Shown in pieces: positions 15,381-19,577 of a DNA stretch of 19,577 nt. Position numbers and translations under genes: made by a program. The DNA is taken from contig CAZJJZ010000026.1 of NCBI GenBank assembly GCA_964546505.1, positions 1 through 19,577 of the forward strand. Reading direction: 5' to 3'. This stretch comes from CAZJJZ01 sp964546505 (GTDB taxonomy: Bacteria; Patescibacteriota; Gracilibacteria; UBA1369). The notes under the pieces are model-generated. The model did not search any database, had not been told where the DNA came from, and was given only the letters and a program-made list of their open reading frames with translations. The number at the start of each line of letters is the position of its first letter. Positions within the stretch are counted from its first letter, which is position 1.

Positions 15381-15996
15381 GTAACTGTTGGATTAGTTTG
15401 AGTTGAGGGTGGTTCATTTCAAAAGCATAGGAAAATACTTTGGCTGATTTTTTTAATTCTCGGATAAATTTACTTTCCAATGCCTGCATGGTATTTGGCA
15501 AGAGATAACAGAAAACAATATCTGCATCGCTTAAATTGGCATGGTGAAAGTTGGCAAATTTGATTTTGGCTTTGGAATGCCAAAGTAATTTTCGTAGTAA
15601 GGCCCAGAGGTAAACAACTGGTGAAAGCTCAAAACCAATCGCTTTAGCTCCGTATTGATTGGCAGCCAAATAAACCACTCTGCCATCTCCACAACCCAAA
15701 TCATAAACAGTTTGTCCCTTGCCGGCATTGGCGATTTTGAGAATTTTTTGTACTCGTGCAAACGGTGTAGGTACAAATGGCGCTCCTTTGATCAGTGAAA
15801 TGATGGTGGGAATGCTTAAGAGTATTAATAGTACTAGAGAGAAAACTTCGTTTAATGAACGAGTGGAAAAATAAGTACCAATGGGGATTAATACTCCCAT
15901 GGTAATGATTACCACAAAATCACCCCATTTAGAATTGATAAAGGTAGATGGGGGCAAGTTGACCGGGGATTTGGATTTTTTGACTTGGTGTTTCAT
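15334..15996 (-). CDS. Membrane-anchored SAM-dependent methyltransferase (second copy of tandem pair)
   Basis: The 220-residue protein has two hydrophobic segments (about 28-45 and 50-66) followed by GAPFVP and a class I methyltransferase domain with the SAM-binding motif VYDLGCGDGR at 97-106 and the acidic strand end GFELSP. The anchor plus the ([I/V]xDLGxGDGR) domain resembles the FAM173/ANTKMT protein-lysine methyltransferase group, but the substrate cannot be read from sequence. It is paralogous to the gene immediately upstream (shared VP-FVP, YDLGCGDGR, CYL-P-N and terminal LAP/FAP-x-YQ). If ATG 15996 is the start, it overlaps that gene by 68 bases; ATG 15900 would instead give a 28-base gap but cut into the first membrane segment. 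Confidence 0.82.
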   Translation of the reverse strand: MKHQVKKSKSPVNLPPSTFINSKWGDFVVIITMGVLIPIGTYFSTRSLNEVFSLVLLILLSIPTIISLIKGAPFVPTPFARVQKILKIANAGKGQTVYDLGCGDGRVVYLAANQYGAKAIGFELSPVVYLWALLRKLLWHSKAKIKFANFHHANLSDADIVFCYLLPNTMQALESKFIRELKKSAKVFSYAFEMNHPQLKLIQQLPTEDNFAPLWIYQKQ

Positions 15997-16471
15997 TTTT
16001 GATGGAAAAGGTGTTGGAAATCAGTAATGTGCCGGGTGCACATTCAGCTTTTATTTTATTGGCTATTTTTTCCAGATTTTCCGGAAAAAGGTAACAGTAA
16101 ATCACTTTGGCGTCTGCCCAATTCTGTTTTAAATAGTTCCCATATTTGATTTGCACCGGCGAACGATGCCACCAGTTGGTGATAGTGGCAAGTAGATACG
16201 GCAATGGTGCATTTTCATAGCCAATGCCCTTGATACCATATTTTTGGGCTGCATGAATCAAGAAACGGCCATCACCACAGCCAAGATCATAAACAACAGC
16301 ATTAGTTTGTAATTTGACCTCTGCCAAAATGCCTTTGATGGTTGAATTTTTGGAAGGTACAAATGGCACTCGATTGAAAAAAGGGCTGATGCAATATCCC
16401 AATNNNNNNNNNNNNNNNNNNNNGACCAATAAATTGATTAGGAAAGCCGATATGATGATGAGTAGTTCCAA
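15929..16471 (-). CDS. Membrane-anchored SAM-dependent methyltransferase (first copy of tandem pair)
   Basis: The 180-residue protein has an N-terminal hydrophobic segment interrupted by a 20-base N-run (16404-16423), then RVPFVPS and the SAM motif VYDLGCGDGRF (60-70), followed by GIGYENAPLPYL and IYCYLFPENLEKI. It parallels the downstream paralogue over its whole length, including the C-terminal LAPIYLYQF, so its real end is at 15929. The apparent start is TTG at 16471; no ATG is available at that end of the frame. An extended -10 promoter lies directly upstream. Both copies look catalytically intact in the SAM site. They may methylate a membrane or envelope-associated target; FAM173-like protein-lysine activity is one possibility and is inferred. 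Confidence 0.82.
   Translation of the reverse strand: MELLIIISAFLINLLVXXXXXXXLGYCISPFFNRVPFVPSKNSTIKGILAEVKLQTNAVVYDLGCGDGRFLIHAAQKYGIKGIGYENAPLPYLLATITNWWHRSPVQIKYGNYLKQNWADAKVIYCYLFPENLEKIANKIKAECAPGTLLISNTFSIKNETPSQKIQIPGQLAPIYLYQF
16404..16423. other. Assembly gap (20 N) in the first methyltransferase gene
   Basis: Unresolved bases within the hydrophobic N-terminal anchor. The frame is the same on both sides, so no frameshift is implied. Confidence 0.98.
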
Positions 16472-16494
16472 GTCAGAAAAGTTATTTTCTGATT

Positions 16495-16503
16495 ATTATA
16501 GCA
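16495..16503 (-). promoter_or_regulatory. Predicted extended -10 promoter of the methyltransferase pair
   Basis: On the minus strand TGCTATAAT (16503-16495): a perfect -10 with the upstream TG of extended -10 promoters. The -35 region is poor. The predicted start near 16488 gives a 17-base leader to TTG 16471. It sits just after the stop of the upstream 387-residue gene. Confidence 0.5.
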
Positions 16504-16519
16504 GAAATTGTTGTTTTGT

Positions 16520-17683
16520 TTAAGCGGCTTTTTTGAAGGGCTTTTCAGCAAGGATTTTTTCTATTGTGGCGGAAGAAATTCCGGTATGGAGCGTTCTAGC
16601 GACGGTGGCTTTTTTGAGGGCTTGTTGACGTCGAATAGTTGCGCTTTGAGCTAGTTTGGCAAAAGCTGTGGCTTGCAACTGTCGCTGTGACTGATCCTCA
16701 ACAATGACTTGTTCTGAGGTATGCTGCAATTCGCTGCTGAGCTGTTGCAAACTGTGTAAATTATCTACATTTACTGTGATTTTTGCTGGGACAGATGTTA
16801 TCGATGGTGCAGATTTCTGGTTGGATTGAGTGTCGGGTGTTTCGCTGGTGGTAATTTTGCTTTTGGAAATGGCAGTTGGTAAACTGGAAATTTTTTGCAT
16901 TAAGATAACCAATTCATTTTGACAGGCAATTAGGCGGTCCAGCGAGTTCAGGGATTGATCTTCGGCTTCTGCTGCTAGTGCGGCTTTTTCCACCAGATGA
17001 CGAGTTTGTCGTTGTTTTTCTTGCGCGTATTGGACTTTGGCATCGGCAATTTCTTGAAGCAAAAATGGTAAGGACACGGAGATTTTTTCAGGAGCGATAG
17101 CCTTGGCTTTGACTAGAATTTCTTGATAAGTAGTATAACTGATCTGTTTGCCGAGCAATTCCAGGTTAAGGCGATCTGATAGAGTATTGAGTAAACTTTC
17201 TTGTTCTGAGGTGTTTTTTTTCTGTACTCGATCCATTTCTGCCAATTGATTGAGTATTTCTTCTTTTTGATCAAAACGACATTCAAAAAAAAGCGGAAAT
17301 TTTTGTCTCAAATCTTGAGGATAACTTTCAAAGACATAGGTTAGTGATTCTTCAAACGCGATGCGGAAATCATATTCTCGAATGGCTTCTTCTTTGAGTT
17401 GAGGATTTTTCTCACCAATAAACCATTCCCAGCAATATTGTTTGGTTTCCGAACTGCAATGCCGAATTTTGGGTCCTAATAATTTATCCAGATATTCTCG
17501 ATTCAGTTGATGGTGAAGTTGTTTGATTATTTCCTTTTTTTGGCTGAAGGGTAAGAATTCAAAATCGGGAAATTTAGCTTTTCTGGCTTCTGAAAATAGT
17601 TCGAACTGTTGATTGAGCACTACGGAAAACGATGATTGTTGAAGTGGATGATTTTTTTCAATCTGATGGCTGTTTTTTTGCAT
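16520..17683 (-). CDS. Unrecognised helical protein coupled to the degenerate ribonucleotide reductase
   Basis: I do not recognise this 387-residue protein. It is soluble and mostly helical. An internal repeat is visible: KFPDFEFLPFSQKKEIIKQL (37-56) and KFPLFFECRFDQKEEILNQL (128-147), suggesting a duplicated helical module of about 90 residues. Residues 213-265 look coiled-coil (Gln, Glu, Ala and Leu-rich). A Ser/Thr/Pro-rich linker at 272-300 follows. The C-terminal end, VARTLHTGISSATIEKILAE (361-380), has the pattern of a DNA-binding helix-turn-helix; this is weak, unaided recognition. It starts 2 bases after the stop of the 590-residue gene, so the two are almost certainly translated from one mRNA and may act together. 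No signal peptide or membrane segment. No Shine-Dalgarno before ATG 17683. Confidence 0.75.
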   Translation of the reverse strand: MQKNSHQIEKNHPLQQSSFSVVLNQQFELFSEARKAKFPDFEFLPFSQKKEIIKQLHHQLNREYLDKLLGPKIRHCSSETKQYCWEWFIGEKNPQLKEEAIREYDFRIAFEESLTYVFESYPQDLRQKFPLFFECRFDQKEEILNQLAEMDRVQKKNTSEQESLLNTLSDRLNLELLGKQISYTTYQEILVKAKAIAPEKISVSLPFLLQEIADAKVQYAQEKQRQTRHLVEKAALAAEAEDQSLNSLDRLIACQNELVILMQKISSLPTAISKSKITTSETPDTQSNQKSAPSITSVPAKITVNVDNLHSLQQLSSELQHTSEQVIVEDQSQRQLQATAFAKLAQSATIRRQQALKKATVARTLHTGISSATIEKILAEKPFKKAA

Positions 17684-17685
17684 AA

Positions 17686-19458
17686 TTATTGTGGAGTGAT
17701 TGGTGGTAAGGTGATTTCTTCGGTTTTTTTGATAGCGAAAAGTGGAGGTTGCAGTTCGGTTGACGGTCTTTTGCGATTGGCTGACATTTTCATCAAGAAT
17801 TGTGGAGAGTCTGGTGAATAGTTGATGATTTCTTTGGCGACAAACTCCAGTTTACCGATCTGTAAAATACCTTGGGTGAGCTGCTTTTTGAGAATTTTGA
17901 CTAACTGTTCCACAGTGATTAATTGATGGAGATAAATTTTCTTATCAATGGGAGTTTTAGTAAATTTTTCCAGTTGCGCCTGAATTTGGAAATGCCAATT
18001 GGGATCGATTTCACCTCCGAGCATAAATATTTGTTGTAAATTGGCGGGCAGCCAGCTAGCAGCATCGAGATTTTCCTGCTCTTTGATTTTGTTGATCAGC
18101 TCTGTGGGATTGATATCGGCGCTTAAAAGGTTCTTCTCCAGTATGGGATGGAAAAAGTAATTTTCTTGTCCTTCCAGGTTCACCTTGGTTTTGACCAGAT
18201 ATGGCAATGGTTCCAATCCAGCGGTGGTTTTGAAAATTTCGCTGCTAAAAGAATTGCAGTTGGTGGCAATATTGATTTGCGGAAAGGCACTAATGATTTG
18301 ACCAAGTTCTTTGATAATTTCCAGGGTTTGTAGAGAAAAATAACTGATTTTCTGATTGATCAAAAATTCAGCAAAGCCGTCCAAATACACTTTAATGACG
18401 GAGGATTGGGCTTCATTTTGGATCAAGATGGGTAAAATTTCGTTCAAATCAGAAAGGGCTGTCAGATTAGCGATGTTGAGGGCATAACTCTGCACGCTGG
18501 GCGGCATTTCTGGTCTGAGAAAGAGTAAATGCAATTGGGGATTCAATTTAGTGGTTTCGACAATCAATTCAAAGGTTTCACTCGCATCCAATTGATTGGT
18601 CAGGCTTGAGTCTTGAGGATTGCTAAGTGAGAAGTTTTGTTTTTTGCTCAGGGCTTCCAAGAAATCTGCGGTAATCAATAAATTGTAGCGTAGCTGTTCG
18701 TGATGATGGGCGTTTTTGAGGAATAACAAAAATTCAATTAAATCCGGGTGATGGACTGAAAGTTGAAGAGTTACTGTGCAAGCGGATTTTTTTTGATGTG
18801 TTTTCAGCAGACTGAGAGTGTCTTGGAAAATTTGGAGAAAAGTAACCGGACCGGAGGCGGTTTTGGGACTGGTGCTGATGAAACTATGTTGTGGTCTGAG
18901 GGCGGAAAAATTGATAGTGGTACTGATGCCATGATGTTGATTGAGTACCGTTTGTTGGAGTTTTTGAAAAATATCATCCAAACTGTCTGCCAGTTGATAA
19001 AATTGTTCACTAGGTGCCTCTGCGGGAAAATTGATTGCCGGAAGCAGAATTCCTTGATTGATCAGTTTGCGAAGGGAAGTGTCCGGAAATTGATTTAAAA
19101 ACTCTTGCCAATCACTTATTTTGCTCACGCCCTGAAAGGTAGATAAAATCTGGTGTAAATCTTTTTCTGAGTAATGGCCTTGTTGTTGATGCAAATACAG
19201 CGCCAGTTTTTTGCGGATCAAATTTGCGGTTTGAGGAAGTCCCTGTTCTTCCAATAGCTGAGCCAGTAAAGTTGCTAATTGTTCATTGGAAAAACTGTTC
19301 TGCGGATTCGCCAACAGAATTTGTAAATAATTATGAGCTTTTTCCAGAATCTGTTCAGCATCGGGTAGAACTTCTTTAGCTTGTTTGGCTGCAGTTTCCA
19401 GGGCGGATAAGAGTTGCTGTTGATTAAAGGGCAGCGGATTTTGATTGGCGAAATTCAT
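17686..19458 (-). CDS. Degenerate class II (B12-dependent) ribonucleotide reductase homologue, probable pseudoenzyme
   Basis: An uninterrupted 590-residue protein colinear with NrdJ-type ribonucleotide reductase. Residues ~8-90 read as an ATP-cone (LPFNQQQLLSALETAAKQA ... GLPQTANLIRKKLALY). Then follow family landmarks: LADSLDDIFQKL (156-167), TINFSALRP (181-189), TASGPVTFLQIF (200-211), LSVHHPDLIEFL (233-244), NLLITADFLEAL (259-270), LDGFAEFLINQKISYFSLQTLE (359-380, in two pieces), AGLEPLPYLVKTKVNLEGQENY (413-434) and IDPNWHFQIQAQLEKF (484-499). The catalytic set is gone: no Cys in the LSACF-like region (LPAINF), QKKSA instead of RRGA, no NPCGE, no CNLGS, no PTGT, DKKIYL instead of SKTINL, and no YRDGSR end. 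Only two cysteines remain (227, 401). It cannot be a normal reductase. The intact frame argues for a conserved non-catalytic role such as nucleotide sensing. Confidence 0.82.
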   Translation of the reverse strand: MNFANQNPLPFNQQQLLSALETAAKQAKEVLPDAEQILEKAHNYLQILLANPQNSFSNEQLATLLAQLLEEQGLPQTANLIRKKLALYLHQQQGHYSEKDLHQILSTFQGVSKISDWQEFLNQFPDTSLRKLINQGILLPAINFPAEAPSEQFYQLADSLDDIFQKLQQTVLNQHHGISTTINFSALRPQHSFISTSPKTASGPVTFLQIFQDTLSLLKTHQKKSACTVTLQLSVHHPDLIEFLLFLKNAHHHEQLRYNLLITADFLEALSKKQNFSLSNPQDSSLTNQLDASETFELIVETTKLNPQLHLLFLRPEMPPSVQSYALNIANLTALSDLNEILPILIQNEAQSSVIKVYLDGFAEFLINQKISYFSLQTLEIIKELGQIISAFPQINIATNCNSFSSEIFKTTAGLEPLPYLVKTKVNLEGQENYFFHPILEKNLLSADINPTELINKIKEQENLDAASWLPANLQQIFMLGGEIDPNWHFQIQAQLEKFTKTPIDKKIYLHQLITVEQLVKILKKQLTQGILQIGKLEFVAKEIINYSPDSPQFLMKMSANRKRPSTELQPPLFAIKKTEEITLPPITPQ

Positions 19459-19480
19459 GGCCTATTTAGTATTTGATTTC

Positions 19481-19509
19481 ATTTTAACCACTAGCTGTCG
19501 TATAGTGAC
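19481..19509 (-). promoter_or_regulatory. Weak candidate promoter of the pseudo-reductase operon
   Basis: On the minus strand TGGTTAAAAT gives a -10-like TAAAAT (19486-19481) about 22 bases before ATG 19458. No good -35 is seen at 16-18 bases. The palindrome TGACGTCA lies just upstream (about 19506-19513). Sequence further upstream is short and ends in adapter. Confidence 0.25.
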
Positions 19510-19546
19510 GTCAGCATAGCAAAGCACCGCTTGCTGCCAAAGTGAT

Positions 19547-19577
19547 TCGGAAGAGCGTCGTGTAGGGAAAGAGTGTA
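19547..19577. other. Illumina adapter read-through at contig end
   Basis: The last 31 bases, beginning TCGGAAGAGCGTCGTG and ending AAAGAGTGTA, are identical to the reverse complement of the Illumina universal/TruSeq P5-side adapter. They are not genomic and mark the true contig end. The junction base is uncertain because the preceding bases read GAT, which overlaps the adapter start. Confidence 0.97.

Noticed and set aside
16404..16423. Frameshift or split gene at the N-run in the first methyltransferase
   Set aside because: The frame is identical on both sides and the paralogue shows the same layout, so it is just an assembly gap.
18763..19098. 111-codon plus-strand frame opposite the pseudo-reductase
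   Set aside because: Antisense shadow; the minus-strand frame matches a known fold over its whole length.
17686..19458. Functional ribonucleotide reductase, or a decaying pseudogene
   Set aside because: All catalytic motifs are absent, so it is not functional as a reductase; the long uninterrupted frame and coupled downstream gene argue against a decaying pseudogene.
1..19577. tRNA, rRNA, CRISPR arrays, insertion sequences, attachment sites
   Set aside because: Looked for on both strands by eye; no cloverleaf-like segments, repeat-spacer arrays, transposase motifs or long direct repeats were seen.

Overview
This 19.6-kb window looks like a complete metagenomic contig. The left end cuts through an open helicase gene. 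The right end runs into 31 bases identical to Illumina adapter read-through (19547-19577). Two N-runs (5546-5613, 16404-16423) sit inside genes whose frame is preserved on both sides. The organism is bacterial, moderately AT-rich, uses the standard stop codons, and is compactly packed (several overlapping gene ends). The mixture suggests a reduced-genome lineage such as Patescibacteria/CPR, but this is inference: no 16S rRNA or ribosomal-protein gene is present.

Left part (1-4969, mostly minus strand): a DEAH-box superfamily 2 helicase cut by the contig edge, a GGDEF diguanylate cyclase, a small unknown protein with a His-rich tail, a glyceraldehyde-3-phosphate dehydrogenase with an NADP-like cofactor pocket and a strong terminator, and a small COG2426-type membrane protein. 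Middle (5175-9374, plus strand): rsmH and an FtsL-like protein, i.e. the head of a division/cell-wall (dcw) cluster, followed by an ECF sigma factor and a very large FecR-domain membrane protein that is probably its regulator. Convergent to these (12990-9355, minus strand) is a cell-envelope operon: LytR-CpsA-Psr protein, D-Ala-D-Ala carboxypeptidase and mraY. Peptidoglycan and division genes thus flank an envelope-type sigma/anti-sigma pair.

Right part: a lipoprotein with its own promoter and terminator, a ComEC channel without the nuclease domain, two tandem overlapping paralogues of a membrane-anchored methyltransferase, and a two-gene operon (19458-16520). The first gene of that operon is the most striking item in the window. 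It encodes an intact 590-residue protein that follows the full class II (B12-dependent) ribonucleotide reductase architecture, including an ATP-cone-like N-terminus. It has lost every catalytic and signature motif I could check, so it looks like a conserved pseudoenzyme. It is tightly coupled to an unrecognised helical protein with an internal repeat and a possible C-terminal helix-turn-helix.

Two genome-wide habits are visible. Almost no start codon has a Shine-Dalgarno sequence. The recognisable promoters resemble TTGAct-N16-TAtAaT and sit very close to the start codons, implying very short leaders. No tRNA, rRNA, CRISPR array, insertion sequence or gene-free stretch over 300 bases was seen.
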